Shown here: in pieces, positions 42,540 to 53,161 of the stretch | Position numbering within the stretch: the stretch's first letter is position 1 | Layout: every line of letters begins with the position of its first letter | Assembly (NCBI RefSeq): GCF_001544695.2 | Contig: NZ_FCOM02000027.1 | Span: forward strand, 39,769-103,768 | Length of the DNA: 64,000 nucleotides | Direction of reading: 5' to 3' | From: Caballeronia arvi | Lineage (GTDB): Bacteria; Pseudomonadota; Gammaproteobacteria; Burkholderiales; Burkholderiaceae | The notes under the pieces: model-generated | Told to the model about the DNA's origin: nothing | What the model saw: only the letters and a program-made list of their open reading frames with translations | Databases searched by the model: none | Translations under genes and position numbers: made by a program

Positions 42540-43169
42540 ATGAAAAAACTTTTGCTTCTTCCCATCTTCGCGATGTTCATGGCGTTCTGCGGCGCGGCGT
42601 CGGCGCAGGCTGTCGATGCGAACTCGCCCGACGTGCTGATCAAGTCGATCACGCAGCAAGTCCTCGATCAGATCAAGTCCGACAAGCAGATCCAGTCGGG
42701 CGACATCAACGAGATCAGCAAGCTCGTCAATGAAAAGATCCTGCCGTACACCGACTTCACGCGCACGACGCGCCTCGTGATGGGTCGCAACTGGAACACG
42801 GCCACGCCGGAGCAGCAGAAGCAGATCGTCGAGCAGTTCAAGATGCTCCTGATCCGCACGTACTCGGGCGCGCTCGCGCAGGTGCGTAACCAGACGGTGC
42901 AGTACAAGCCGTTCCGCGCGAATCCGGACGACACCGACGTCGTGGTCCGTTCGGTCGTGATGAACAACGGTCAGCCGGTCGAGCTCGACTACCGCCTGTA
43001 CAAGACGCCGCAAGGCTGGCGCGTGTACGACATCAACGTGCTCGGCGCGTGGCTGATCCAGGCGTACCAGCAGCAGTTCAACGAGCAGATCTCGCAGAAC
43101 GGCGTGAGCGGCCTGCTGCAATTCCTCACGCAGCGTAACCAGCAACTCGCGGGCGGCAAGGCATCGTGA
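42540..43169 (+). CDS. mlaC: Periplasmic phospholipid shuttle MlaC
   Basis: Soluble carrier between MlaA and MlaD. A 209-residue protein with signal peptide MKKLLLLPIFAMFMAFCG..ASA and the Tol-Tol-Ttg2 domain (SPDVLIKSITQQVLDQI, YTDFTRTTRLVMGRNW, YDINVLGAWLIQAYQQQF). ATG at 42540 is preferred over the GTG at 42537. mlaB overlaps its end by 4 bases. Confidence 0.94.
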   Translation: MKKLLLLPIFAMFMAFCGAASAQAVDANSPDVLIKSITQQVLDQIKSDKQIQSGDINEISKLVNEKILPYTDFTRTTRLVMGRNWNTATPEQQKQIVEQFKMLLIRTYSGALAQVRNQTVQYKPFRANPDDTDVVVRSVVMNNGQPVELDYRLYKTPQGWRVYDINVLGAWLIQAYQQQFNEQISQNGVSGLLQFLTQRNQQLAGGKAS

Positions 43170-43453
43170 GCACGCCAGCCGCGGGCGGCCGTTTTCAGAC
43201 GGCCGCCACCCTGACCCACGAGAGCGCGAACGCCGCGCTCGACGCGGGTCTGTCGCGCATCGCAGCAGGCGCGACCGAAGTCGATTGCGCGCCGCTCACG
43301 CAATTCGATTCCTCCGCGCTCGCCGTGCTGCTCGCATGGCAGCGCGCCGCGTCCGCGCGCGGCGCCGCGTTCGGTGTCATCAATCTTCCTTCCGGGCTCG
43401 TCAGTCTTGCGCGAGCCTACGGCGTCGATACGCTCCTCACGTTCCGACATTGA
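43166..43453 (+). CDS. mlaB: STAS-domain protein MlaB
   Basis: A 95-residue STAS domain protein (VDCAPLTQFDSSALAVLLAWQ, with the Asp-Ser-Ser loop), which binds MlaF and stabilises the complex. GTG start overlapping the mlaC stop. Confidence 0.9.
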   Translation: MSTPAAGGRFQTAATLTHESANAALDAGLSRIAAGATEVDCAPLTQFDSSALAVLLAWQRAASARGAAFGVINLPSGLVSLARAYGVDTLLTFRH

Positions 43454-43543
43454 TCCTGATCTGACTCAAGTGCAGAAGGCGGCGGGGCATGCTCCGCCGC
43501 CGTAATCAGGATCGCTCCGAAGTCGGCCTCAGCCGCTTTGCCC

Positions 43544-43549
43544 TATAAT
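43544..43549 (+). promoter_or_regulatory. Consensus -10 element before the ABC-2 exporter genes
   Basis: TATAAT within GCCCTATAATC, 122 bases before the ATPase start. The -35 region is not clear. Nothing else was identified in the 217-base gap 43454-43670. Confidence 0.4.
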
Positions 43550-43670
43550 CAAACGTTTTTTCGGGCCCATACCCGGCCCCTTTTTGTCGGAGCCCGGGTC
43601 CGGCAGGCGAACTTCCGCACATTCGAGGCGCGGCCGCGTGAGGCGCGCGCACTGTCCCGCACTGTCCACA

Positions 43671-44597
43671 ATGTCAGCCATAGAAATCCGAAACGTCAGG
43701 AAGCGCTACAAGGATCTCCAGGCGCTCAAGGGCGTGAGCCTCACGGTCGAAGAGGGCGAGTTCTTTGGCTTGCTCGGCCCCAACGGCGCAGGCAAAACCA
43801 CGTTGATCAGCATTCTGGCCGGCCTCGCACGCGCCGATAGCGGCACGATCTCCGTGCGCGGCCACGATGTCGTCAGCGACTTCCGGGCGGCGCGCCGCGC
43901 GCTCGGCATCGTGCCGCAGGAATTGGTCTTCGATCCGTTCTTCACCGTGCGCGAGTCGCTGCGTATTCAGTCGGGCTACTTCGGCTTGCGCAACAACGAC
44001 GACTGGATCGACGAAGTCATGGCCAATCTCGATCTGACCGAGAAAGCCGACGTCAACACGCGCGCACTCTCGGGCGGGATGAAGCGTCGCGTGCTGGTCG
44101 CGCAGGCGCTGGTACATCGGCCGCCGGTGATCGTGCTCGACGAGCCCACTGCCGGCGTCGATGTCGAACTGCGTCAGACGCTCTGGAAGTTCATCTCGCG
44201 CCTGAATCGCGAAGGCCACACGATCGTCCTGACGACGCACTATCTCGAAGAAGCCGAATCGCTGTGCGACCGCCTCGCGATGCTGCGTCGCGGCGAGGTC
44301 GTCGCGCTCGAACGCACGAGTGCGCTGCTGCAGCGATTCTCGGGTATGCAGTTGTATCTGCGTCTGTCGAACGGCGCGTTGCCCGCCGAGCTGCGGTCGC
44401 TCGAAGTCGATCCGCACGCGGTGTCGGGCACGCAGCATCTGCTGCGGCTCGCGAGCTACGACGACGTCGAGCCGATTCTCGCGAAATGCCGTGCGGCCGG
44501 CTGCACGTTCGATGAAATCGAAGTGCGCAAGGCCGACTTGGAAGACGTGTTCGTGCAGGTGATGAACGAGCCGGAAGTGGTCGAGGGACTTTCATGA
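43671..44597 (+). CDS. ABC-2 type exporter ATP-binding protein (YadG-like)
   Basis: A 308-residue ATPase with Walker A GPNGAGKTT, signature LSGGMKRRVLVAQALV and Walker B VIVLDEPTAGVD, then a C-terminal YadG-type domain. It pairs with the permease that overlaps it by 4 bases. The YadGH family is common next to mla/bolA/murA in beta-proteobacteria; its substrate is not established. The start ATG at 43671 sits just before the family N-terminus SAIEIRNVRKRYKDLQAL. Confidence 0.88.
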   Translation: MSAIEIRNVRKRYKDLQALKGVSLTVEEGEFFGLLGPNGAGKTTLISILAGLARADSGTISVRGHDVVSDFRAARRALGIVPQELVFDPFFTVRESLRIQSGYFGLRNNDDWIDEVMANLDLTEKADVNTRALSGGMKRRVLVAQALVHRPPVIVLDEPTAGVDVELRQTLWKFISRLNREGHTIVLTTHYLEEAESLCDRLAMLRRGEVVALERTSALLQRFSGMQLYLRLSNGALPAELRSLEVDPHAVSGTQHLLRLASYDDVEPILAKCRAAGCTFDEIEVRKADLEDVFVQVMNEPEVVEGLS

Positions 44598-45349
44598 GCG
44601 GTTTTCAGACGTTGTTCTACAAGGAGCTGTTGCGCTTCTGGAAGGTCTCGTTTCAGACCGTGCTCGCGCCGGTCGTGACGGCGCTGCTGTATCTCACCAT
44701 CTTCGGTCACGCGCTGTCGGGTCACGTGCAGGTGTATCCGGGTGTCGGCTATACGAGCTTTCTCGTGCCGGGCCTCGTGATGATGAGCGTGCTGCAAAAC
44801 GCATTCGCGAACAGTTCGTCGTCGCTGATCCAGTCGAAGATCACGGGCAATCTCGTGTTCGTGCTGCTGCCGCCCATCGCGCACTGGGAGATGTTTTTCG
44901 CGTACGTGCTGGCGTCGGTCGTGCGCGGCCTGAGTGTCGGGTTCGGCGTGTTCATCGTGACGATATGGTTCATCCCGATGTCTTTTTCCGCGCCGTTCTA
45001 CATTATTGCGTTCGCGATTCTCGGATCGGGGATTCTCGGCACGCTCGGTTTGATCGCGGGCATCTGGGCCGACAAGTTCGATCAGCTGGCCGCATTCCAG
45101 AACTTCCTGATCATGCCGCTCACGTTTCTTTCCGGCGTGTTCTACTCGACGCATACGCTGCCGCCGCTGTGGCGCGCGGTGTCGCATCTGAATCCGTTTT
45201 TCTACATGATCGACGGCTTCCGTTACGGCTTTTTCGGCCTGTCCGATGTCAATCCGCTGGTGAGCCTCGGCATCGTCGGCGGGTTTCTCGCGGTGCTGGC
45301 GTTGATCGCCGTGCGTTTGCTCGCGAGCGGCTACAAGCTGCGTCACTAA
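44594..45349 (+). CDS. ABC-2 type exporter permease (YadH-like)
   Basis: A 251-residue membrane protein with six hydrophobic segments and the ABC-2 motif near the C-terminus (PLTFLSGVFYSTHTLPPLW). Co-translated with the ATPase. It may move a lipid or envelope precursor; the location beside mla and murA is suggestive only. Confidence 0.88.
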   Translation: MSGFQTLFYKELLRFWKVSFQTVLAPVVTALLYLTIFGHALSGHVQVYPGVGYTSFLVPGLVMMSVLQNAFANSSSSLIQSKITGNLVFVLLPPIAHWEMFFAYVLASVVRGLSVGFGVFIVTIWFIPMSFSAPFYIIAFAILGSGILGTLGLIAGIWADKFDQLAAFQNFLIMPLTFLSGVFYSTHTLPPLWRAVSHLNPFFYMIDGFRYGFFGLSDVNPLVSLGIVGGFLAVLALIAVRLLASGYKLRH

Positions 45350-45369
45350 TTCTCAAGGAGACTTCCACT

Positions 45370-45609
45370 ATGTTGCCGACTCCGGAGCAAGTGAAGGACT
45401 ACATCGCCAAAGGTTTGGCCTGTCAGCATCTCGAAGTGGAAGGCGACGGCCAGCATTTTTTCGCGACCATCGTGAGCGACGCATTCGTCGGCAAGCGGTT
45501 GATCGCGCGTCATCAACTGGTTTACGCGGCGCTCGGCGAGCGCATGCGCGAGGAGATTCATGCGCTCAGCATGAAGACCCTCACCCCAGACGAGTGGAAA
45601 CCGGCCTGA
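45370..45609 (+). CDS. BolA family protein (IbaG-like)
   Basis: A 79-residue BolA/IbaG protein with LEVEGDGQHFFATIVSDAF and the conserved RHQLVYAALGERM motif containing the Fe-S-ligating His. Such proteins pair with monothiol glutaredoxins in Fe-S trafficking. The order mla-ibaG-murA is also that of Escherichia coli. Confidence 0.9.
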   Translation: MLPTPEQVKDYIAKGLACQHLEVEGDGQHFFATIVSDAFVGKRLIARHQLVYAALGERMREEIHALSMKTLTPDEWKPA

Positions 45610-45760
45610 GTCCACCCGGCGAAGCCAATCAGGTCACATTAAACCCCGCAACACCGGCATCACCGGCAGACAAAGGCAGTAAAGAGTGCGATTCATTCAA
45701 GATAACCGCGGCGCTGAAAATGGCTCCGCAGCAGGAAGCTCGGTCGAAGGACAAGCAAGC

Positions 45761-47032
45761 ATGGATAAACTGGTCATCACGGGAGGCGCGAAGCTTTCCG
45801 GCGAAATCACCGTCTCGGGCGCGAAGAACGCGGCTTTGCCCATTCTTTGCGCAAGCCTTCTCACCGCCGACGACGTCCATTTGTCGAACGTGCCGAATCT
45901 CCAGGACGTGCGCACGATGCTCAAGCTGCTGCGTCAGATGGGCGTGCAGTGCGAAGTGTCCGGCGACGGCCGCGTGACCCTCAATGCGTCGAAGGTCGAC
46001 AAGCTGATCGCGCCGTACGAAATGGTGAAGACGATGCGCGCGTCGATTCTCGTGCTCGGGCCGCTCGTCGCGCGCTTCGGCGAGGCGAGGGTGTCGCTGC
46101 CCGGCGGCTGCGCGATCGGCGCGCGCCCGGTCGATCAGCACATCAAGGGCCTGCAGGCGATGGGCGCCGAGATCAACATCGAGCACGGCTTCATCGAGGC
46201 GCGCGCGAAGCGCCTGAAGGGCGCGCGCATCATCACGGACATGATCACCGTCACCGGCACGGAAAACCTGCTGATGGCGGCGGTGCTGGCCGAAGGCGAG
46301 ACCGTCATCGAGAACGCGGCGCGCGAGCCGGAAGTGAGCGACCTCGCGCATCTGCTCGTGAAGATGGGCGCAAAGATCGACGGCATCGGCACGGACCGGC
46401 TCGTCATTCAGGGCGTCGACAGGCTGCATGGCGCGAAGCATGACGTCGTGCCGGATCGCATCGAAGCGGGCACGTTCCTGTGCGCGGTCGCGGCGGCGGG
46501 CGGCGATGTCACGCTGCGTCGCGTGAGCACGCATCTGCTCGATGCCGTCACCGCCAAGCTGCGCGAAGCCGGCGTGAGCATCGAAGAAGGCGACGACTGG
46601 ATGCGCGTGCGCATGGACAAGCGCGCGGAAGCGGTAAACATCCGCACATCCGAATACCCGGCGTTCCCGACCGACATGCAGGCGCAGTTCATGGCGCTCA
46701 ACACGATCGCGAACGGCACGTCGCAAGTGGTGGAGACGATCTTCGAGAACCGTTTCATGCACGTGCAGGAGCTGAACCGTCTCGGCGCGCGCATTACGAT
46801 CGACGGCAACACGGCGCTCGTGTCGGGCGTCGAAATGCTCTCCGGCGCGAAGGTCATGGCGACGGATTTGCGTGCGTCGGCAAGCCTCGTGATCGCGGCG
46901 ATGTGCGCCGACGGCGAAACGCTCATCGACCGCATCTACCATCTGGATCGCGGCTATGACCGCATGGAATCGAAGCTGACGGCCGTGGGCGCAAACGTAC
47001 GCCGCATCAAGGGCAGCGGGAGCGAACAATGA
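45761..47032 (+). CDS. murA: UDP-N-acetylglucosamine 1-carboxyvinyltransferase
   Basis: First committed step of peptidoglycan synthesis (enolpyruvyl transfer from PEP). The 423-residue protein has the catalytic, fosfomycin-sensitive cysteine Cys117 in LPGGCAIGARPVDQH and the N-terminal KNAALPIL motif. The ATG at 45761 fits the usual 419-residue family; an in-frame GTG at 45686 would add 25 residues. Its stop overlaps hisG by 4 bases. Confidence 0.95.
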   Translation: MDKLVITGGAKLSGEITVSGAKNAALPILCASLLTADDVHLSNVPNLQDVRTMLKLLRQMGVQCEVSGDGRVTLNASKVDKLIAPYEMVKTMRASILVLGPLVARFGEARVSLPGGCAIGARPVDQHIKGLQAMGAEINIEHGFIEARAKRLKGARIITDMITVTGTENLLMAAVLAEGETVIENAAREPEVSDLAHLLVKMGAKIDGIGTDRLVIQGVDRLHGAKHDVVPDRIEAGTFLCAVAAAGGDVTLRRVSTHLLDAVTAKLREAGVSIEEGDDWMRVRMDKRAEAVNIRTSEYPAFPTDMQAQFMALNTIANGTSQVVETIFENRFMHVQELNRLGARITIDGNTALVSGVEMLSGAKVMATDLRASASLVIAAMCADGETLIDRIYHLDRGYDRMESKLTAVGANVRRIKGSGSEQ

Positions 47033-47730
47033 GTTCGCTGCCGCAGACGTCGTCGTCGGTGGAGCCGCGCGCGCCGCTGACGCTCGCGCTGTCGAAAGGG
47101 CGTATCTTCGAAGAAACGCTGCCGCTGCTCGCGGCGGCCGGCGTGCAGGTGGCCGAAGATCCGGAAAGCTCGCGCAAGCTGATTCTGCCGACCACGAATC
47201 CGAACCTGCGCGTGATCATCGTGCGCGCGACCGATGTGCCGACTTACGTCGAATACGGCGCGGCGGATTTCGGCGTCGCGGGGAAAGACGTGCTGATCGA
47301 GCATGGCGGCGGCGGTCTGTATCAGCCGATCGATCTCGACATCGCGCGTTGCCGGATGTCGGTGGCCGTGAAGGCCGGTTTCGACTACGCGAGCGCGGTG
47401 CGTCAGGGCGCGCGCCTGCGTGTCGCGACAAAGTACACCGAGACCGCTCGCCAGCATTTCGCGTCGAAGGGCGTGCACGTCGATCTGATCAAGCTGTACG
47501 GATCAATGGAGCTCGCGCCGCTCGTCGGCCTCGCGGATGCGATCGTCGACCTGGTGAGTTCGGGCGGCACGCTGCGGGCGAATAACCTCGTCGAGGTGGA
47601 AGAGATCATGCAGATTTCATCGCGCCTCGTCGTGAACCAGGCGGCGCTCAAGCTGAAGCGCGCGGCGCTCAAGCCCTATCTCGACGCGTTCGAGCGCGCC
47701 ACGCTCAGCGCGGGCGGCACAGGCAAATAG
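47029..47730 (+). CDS. hisG: ATP phosphoribosyltransferase, short form HisG
   Basis: First step of histidine synthesis. At 233 residues it is the short form lacking the C-terminal regulatory domain found in the 299-residue Escherichia coli enzyme; short HisG needs the HisZ regulatory subunit, which is not in this window. Visible motifs are LALSKGRIFEETLPLL and VDLVSSGGTLRANNLVEVEE (key residues SGGT for PRPP binding). First gene of the his cluster, coupled to murA. Confidence 0.95.
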   Translation: MSSLPQTSSSVEPRAPLTLALSKGRIFEETLPLLAAAGVQVAEDPESSRKLILPTTNPNLRVIIVRATDVPTYVEYGAADFGVAGKDVLIEHGGGGLYQPIDLDIARCRMSVAVKAGFDYASAVRQGARLRVATKYTETARQHFASKGVHVDLIKLYGSMELAPLVGLADAIVDLVSSGGTLRANNLVEVEEIMQISSRLVVNQAALKLKRAALKPYLDAFERATLSAGGTGK

Positions 47731-47776
47731 GCGAGCCGCGCACCGCGGCGCGCCACAAGCAAAACGGAAAACCAGC

Positions 47777-49086
<1,310 letters not shown>

Positions 49087-49099
<13 letters not shown>

Positions 49100-49185
49100 C
49101 TGATAAATATCGGCTTACGCTAAGCCGAGCCCATCGAACGAGGCGGCCTGAGAGCCGCCGCTCATATCCGGCGAGAGAGCGCCGG
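49087..49185 (+). other. Direct repeat and three tandem hairpins in the hisD-hisC gap
   Basis: AAATATCGGCT occurs at 49087-49097 (overlapping the hisD stop) and again at 49105-49115. Three perfect hairpins follow: CGGCTTA/TAAGCCG (49111-49117, 49121-49127), GGCGGC/GCCGCC (49142-49147, 49154-49159) and CCGGCG/CGCCGG (49168-49173, 49180-49185). The last ends next to GGGA, the probable hisC ribosome-binding site, and could mask it. Confidence 0.6.
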
Positions 49186-49191
49186 GAAATC

Positions 49192-50265
49192 ATGACGACA
49201 GCCCAAGACATCATTCGTCCCGACGTACTCGCGATGACGAGCTATCCCGTGCCCGACGCCACGGGGCTGATCAAGCTCGACGCGATGGAAAATCCCTCCA
49301 CGCTGCCCGCCGATCTGGCCGAACGCCTCGGCGTGCATCTCGCGGGCGTGGCGTTGAATCGCTATCCGGCGCCGCGTCCGGCGGAGCTGCTCGCGAAGAT
49401 CAAGCGCGCGATGCACGTTCCCGAAGCCTGCGATGTGCTGCTCGGCAACGGCTCGGACGAGTTGATCAGCATGATGTCGGTCGCGTGCTCGACGCCGGGC
49501 GCGAAGGTGGTGGCGCCGACGCCGGGCTTCGTGATGTACGAAATGTCGGCGAAGTTGGCGCATCTCGAGTTCATCGGCGTGCCGCTGAAGGCCGACTTCA
49601 CGCTCGACGCCGACGCGCTCATCGCCGCCATCGGCGAGCACGCGCCCGCGCTCGTCTACCTCGCGTATCCGAACAACCCGACCGGCACGCTCTACGACGA
49701 CGCCGACATCGAACGCGTGATCGCGGCGGCATCGAAGAGTCTGGTCGTGATCGACGAGGCCTATCAGCCGTTCGCGGAAAAGAGCTGGATGCCGCGCGCG
49801 GCGGACTTCGACAACGTCGTCGTGATGCGCACGGTCTCGAAGCTCGGACTCGCGGGCATCCGCCTCGGCTACATGGCCGGCCGGCCTTCGTGGATCATGC
49901 AGTTCGACAAGGTGCGCCCGCCCTACAACATCAACGTGTTGACGCAAGCCACCGCGGATTTCCTGCTCGATCACCTCGACGTGCTCGACGCGCAGGCCGC
50001 CGAGCTGCGCGCGCAACGCACGCAACTGGCGCGCGAAGTCGCCGCGCTGCCGGGCATGACGGTTTTTCCGAGCGCGGGCAATTTCCTGCTTGTGCGCGTT
50101 CCGGACGCGGCCGTTGCTTTCGAAACCCTTCTGACTTCGCGGGTTTTGATCAAAAACGTGGGTAAAATGCATCCATTGCTCGCCAACTGCATACGTTTGA
50201 CGGTCGGCACGGCCGAAGAAAACGCGCACATGGTCGCGGCGTTGAAAAAGCTCGCGCCACACTGA
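49192..50265 (+). CDS. hisC: Histidinol-phosphate aminotransferase
   Basis: PLP enzyme of 357 residues, fold type I, making histidinol phosphate from imidazole acetol phosphate. The PLP lysine is Lys217 in MRTVSKLGLAGIRLGY; YPNNPTG (159-165) and DEAYQPF (188-194) are also typical. ATG at 49192 follows the structured gap. Confidence 0.95.
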   Translation: MTTAQDIIRPDVLAMTSYPVPDATGLIKLDAMENPSTLPADLAERLGVHLAGVALNRYPAPRPAELLAKIKRAMHVPEACDVLLGNGSDELISMMSVACSTPGAKVVAPTPGFVMYEMSAKLAHLEFIGVPLKADFTLDADALIAAIGEHAPALVYLAYPNNPTGTLYDDADIERVIAAASKSLVVIDEAYQPFAEKSWMPRAADFDNVVVMRTVSKLGLAGIRLGYMAGRPSWIMQFDKVRPPYNINVLTQATADFLLDHLDVLDAQAAELRAQRTQLAREVAALPGMTVFPSAGNFLLVRVPDAAVAFETLLTSRVLIKNVGKMHPLLANCIRLTVGTAEENAHMVAALKKLAPH

Positions 50266-50297
50266 ACCCCACAACGATCAAGTCTCAAGGAATCAAA

Positions 50298-50885
50298 ATG
50301 CGCATTGCGGAAGTCGTTCGCAACACCAGCGAAACGCAGATCCGTGTGAAGCTCGATCTGGACGGCACCGGCAAGCAGAAGCTCGCCACCGGCGTCCCGT
50401 TCCTCGATCACATGCTCGACCAGATCGCCCGTCACGGGCTCATCGATCTCGATGTCGAAGCGCATGGCGACCTCCATATCGACGATCACCATACCGTCGA
50501 GGACACCGGCATCACGCTCGGTCAGGCGGTGGCGAAGGCTATCGGCGACCGCAAGGGTATTCGCCGCTATGGGCATTCGTACGTGCCGCTCGACGAAGCG
50601 CTGTCGCGCGTCGTGATCGATTTTTCCGGCCGTCCGGGTCTCGAATTTCATGTGCCGTTCACGCGCGCGCGCATCGGCACGTTCGACGTCGATCTCACCA
50701 TCGAATTCTTCCGCGGATTCGTGAATCACGCGGGCGTGACGCTGCATATCGACAATCTGCGCGGCATCAACGCGCACCATCAGGTCGAAACCGTGTTCAA
50801 AGCGTTCGGCCGCGCGCTGCGTATGGCGTGCGAAGTCGATGAACGCGCCGTGGGGCAAATTCCGTCGACCAAAGGCAGTCTCTGA
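50298..50885 (+). CDS. hisB: Imidazoleglycerol-phosphate dehydratase
   Basis: Monofunctional dehydratase of 195 residues, without the histidinol-phosphatase domain fused to it in Escherichia coli. Both manganese-binding histidine clusters are present: DIDDHHTVEDTGI and INAHHQVETVFKAFGRALR. Histidinol phosphatase must be encoded elsewhere. Confidence 0.96.
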   Translation: MRIAEVVRNTSETQIRVKLDLDGTGKQKLATGVPFLDHMLDQIARHGLIDLDVEAHGDLHIDDHHTVEDTGITLGQAVAKAIGDRKGIRRYGHSYVPLDEALSRVVIDFSGRPGLEFHVPFTRARIGTFDVDLTIEFFRGFVNHAGVTLHIDNLRGINAHHQVETVFKAFGRALRMACEVDERAVGQIPSTKGSL

Positions 50886-50923
50886 CTCGCCGGCTCTGAT
50901 CCGGCGCGCGCGCCGGGCTTACG

Positions 50924-51544
50924 ATGGATCTGTTCAAGTCGTTCATATCGCTGCTCGCGCTGATCAATCCGATCGGCGCGATACCGTTTTTTCTCAGCCT
51001 GACCGCGCAGCAGTCGGACATCGAACGGCGCAATACGATTCGCGTCGCGTCCATTTCGGTGTTCTGCGTGATCGCGGTGACCGCGCTGCTCGGGCAGCAG
51101 ATCATCGCGTTCTTCGGCATATCGGTCGGATCGTTCGAAGTGGGCGGCGGCATCATCATGCTGCTCATGGCGATCAGCATGTTGAACGCGCAGGTCGGCA
51201 ACGCGCGCTCGACGCCCGAAGAACGCATGGAAGCCGAGGAGCGCAACAGCATCGCGGTCGTGCCGCTCGCGATTCCGCTGCTGACCGGTCCCGGCTCGAT
51301 CAGCACGGTGATCGTCTATGCTGCCAATGCGCAGCACTGGTATGACCGTTTCGGACTCGTCGTGCTGGGCGCGATCATCGCGGGGCTGTGCTTCGGCGCG
51401 CTGAATCTCGCCGAGCCGATCGCGCGCGTGGTCGGGCGCACCGGGATCAATATCGGCACGCGTCTCATGGGTTTGATGTTGTCCGCGCTGGCGGTGGAGT
51501 TCATCGTCAACGGGTTGAAGGCCTTGATGCCATCTTTGAAATGA
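50924..51544 (+). CDS. MarC family integral membrane protein
   Basis: A 206-residue protein with six hydrophobic segments and MarC family motifs (LINPIGAIPFFLSLT, AIPLLTGPGSI). MarC was once linked to multiple antibiotic resistance but its role is unknown. It lies between hisB and hisH and overlaps hisH by 4 bases, so it is translated as part of the his operon. Confidence 0.92.
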   Translation: MDLFKSFISLLALINPIGAIPFFLSLTAQQSDIERRNTIRVASISVFCVIAVTALLGQQIIAFFGISVGSFEVGGGIIMLLMAISMLNAQVGNARSTPEERMEAEERNSIAVVPLAIPLLTGPGSISTVIVYAANAQHWYDRFGLVVLGAIIAGLCFGALNLAEPIARVVGRTGINIGTRLMGLMLSALAVEFIVNGLKALMPSLK

Positions 51545-52182
51545 ATACTTCGATTGCGATTGTTGATTACGGAATGGGCAACCTGCGCTCGGTCTATCAG
51601 GCGCTGAAAAAGGCTGCACCCGACGCGAACGTGGCGATCGTCGATCAGCCGCAAGGCATCCACGCGGCGGATCGCGTCGTGCTGCCGGGCCAGGGCGCGA
51701 TGCGCGACTGCATGGGCCATCTGGCCGATTCCGGCCTGCAGGAAGCACTGATGCAGGCGGCGCGCGAAAAACCGATGCTCGGTGTATGCGTCGGCGAGCA
51801 GATGCTCTTCGACTGGAGCGAGGAAGGCGACACCAAAGGCCTCGGTCTGCTGCCGGGCAAGGTCGTGCGCTTCCAGCTCGACGGTCTCCTGCAGGACGAC
51901 GGATCGCGCTTCAAGGTGCCGCAGATGGGCTGGAACCGCGTGCGCCAGACCCAGGCGCACCCGATATGGGACGGCGTCGCGGACGGCGCGTTCTTCTACT
52001 TCGTGCACAGCTATTACGTGGTACCGGACAATCCGGCGCACACATCCGGCGAAACCGTGTATGGCAGCGCATTTGCGTCGGCGGTGGCGCGTGACAATAT
52101 CTTCGCGACCCAGTTTCATCCGGAAAAGAGCGCGGACGCCGGATTGCGCCTGTACCGCAATTTCGTGCACTGGAACCCGTGA
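51541..52182 (+). CDS. hisH: Imidazole glycerol phosphate synthase, glutaminase subunit HisH
   Basis: Releases ammonia from glutamine and channels it to HisF. The 213-residue class I amidotransferase has the nucleophile Cys83 in MLGVCVGEQMLF and the His-Glu pair in QFHPEKS near the C-terminus. The 148-base gap to hisA shows no clear promoter or terminator. Confidence 0.96.
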   Translation: MNTSIAIVDYGMGNLRSVYQALKKAAPDANVAIVDQPQGIHAADRVVLPGQGAMRDCMGHLADSGLQEALMQAAREKPMLGVCVGEQMLFDWSEEGDTKGLGLLPGKVVRFQLDGLLQDDGSRFKVPQMGWNRVRQTQAHPIWDGVADGAFFYFVHSYYVVPDNPAHTSGETVYGSAFASAVARDNIFATQFHPEKSADAGLRLYRNFVHWNP

Positions 52183-52330
52183 AATGGCGTGCCCGCTAGC
52201 GTTTTCGCCTATTACGACGGGCGCATGACCGTTGCAAGACTTGTACTACACTAGCGAGACGGCGCGAGAGGCAAGAAAGACCGCACGCGCGCCGTTTTGA
52301 TCAACTTCACCCCGAAAATACGCGATACCT

Positions 52331-53083
52331 ATGCTGCTCATTCCGGCCATCGATCTTAAGGACGGTCAGTGCGTGCGCCTCAAACAGGGCGATATGGACC
52401 AGGCGACCATTTTTTCAGAAGATCCTGCAGCAATGGCCCGACATTGGGTCGATCGCGGCGCGCGACGGCTGCATCTGGTCGATCTGAACGGCGCCTTCGC
52501 TGGCAAGCCGAGAAACGGCGACGCGATCCGCGCGATCATCGAAGAAGTGGGCAGCGAGATTCCCGTGCAGCTGGGCGGCGGCATCCGCGATTTGGAAACC
52601 ATCGAGCGCTATCTCGACGACGGTTTGTCGTTCGTGATCATCGGCACGGCGGCGGTCAAGAATCCGGGCTTCCTGCGCGACGCGTGCAGTGCGTTCGGCG
52701 GCCATATCATCGTCGGGCTGGACGCGAAAGACGGCAAGGTCGCCACCGACGGCTGGAGCAAGCTGACGGGTCACGAAGTCGTGGATCTCGCCCGCAAGTT
52801 CGAGGACTACGGCTGCGAATCGATTATTTATACGGACATCGGCCGCGACGGCATGCTTCAGGGCATCAACATCGACGCGACCGTGCGCCTCGCGCGGGCG
52901 GTGAAAATTCCGGTGATCGCGAGCGGCGGGCTGTCGAACATCGCGGATATCGAATCGCTCTGCGAAGTCGAGGACGAAGGCGTCGAAGGCGTGATCTGCG
53001 GCCGCGCGATCTACTCGGGCGATCTCGATTTCACGGCCGCCCAGACACGCGCCGACGTGCTGCGCGAACCGGACGGCGCGTAA
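52331..53083 (+). CDS. hisA: ProFAR isomerase HisA
   Basis: Amadori isomerase of 250 residues, (beta-alpha)8 barrel, with catalytic Asp8 in LIPAIDLKDG and the second Asp in IIYTDIGRDGM. The phosphate-binding ASGGLSN motif is near residue 197. Confidence 0.96.
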   Translation: MLLIPAIDLKDGQCVRLKQGDMDQATIFSEDPAAMARHWVDRGARRLHLVDLNGAFAGKPRNGDAIRAIIEEVGSEIPVQLGGGIRDLETIERYLDDGLSFVIIGTAAVKNPGFLRDACSAFGGHIIVGLDAKDGKVATDGWSKLTGHEVVDLARKFEDYGCESIIYTDIGRDGMLQGINIDATVRLARAVKIPVIASGGLSNIADIESLCEVEDEGVEGVICGRAIYSGDLDFTAAQTRADVLREPDGA

Positions 53084-53161
53084 ATCTTCTCGCGGCGCGA
53101 GCATGGCCGGGCGGTTCTTTACTCGCCTTCCGGCTGCTACTACTTCGTATCGGCACAGAAA

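Noticed and set aside
45686..45760. A GTG start 25 codons upstream for murA
   Set aside because: No convincing ribosome-binding site and the longer form exceeds the usual family length; ATG at 45761 fits better, though not proven.
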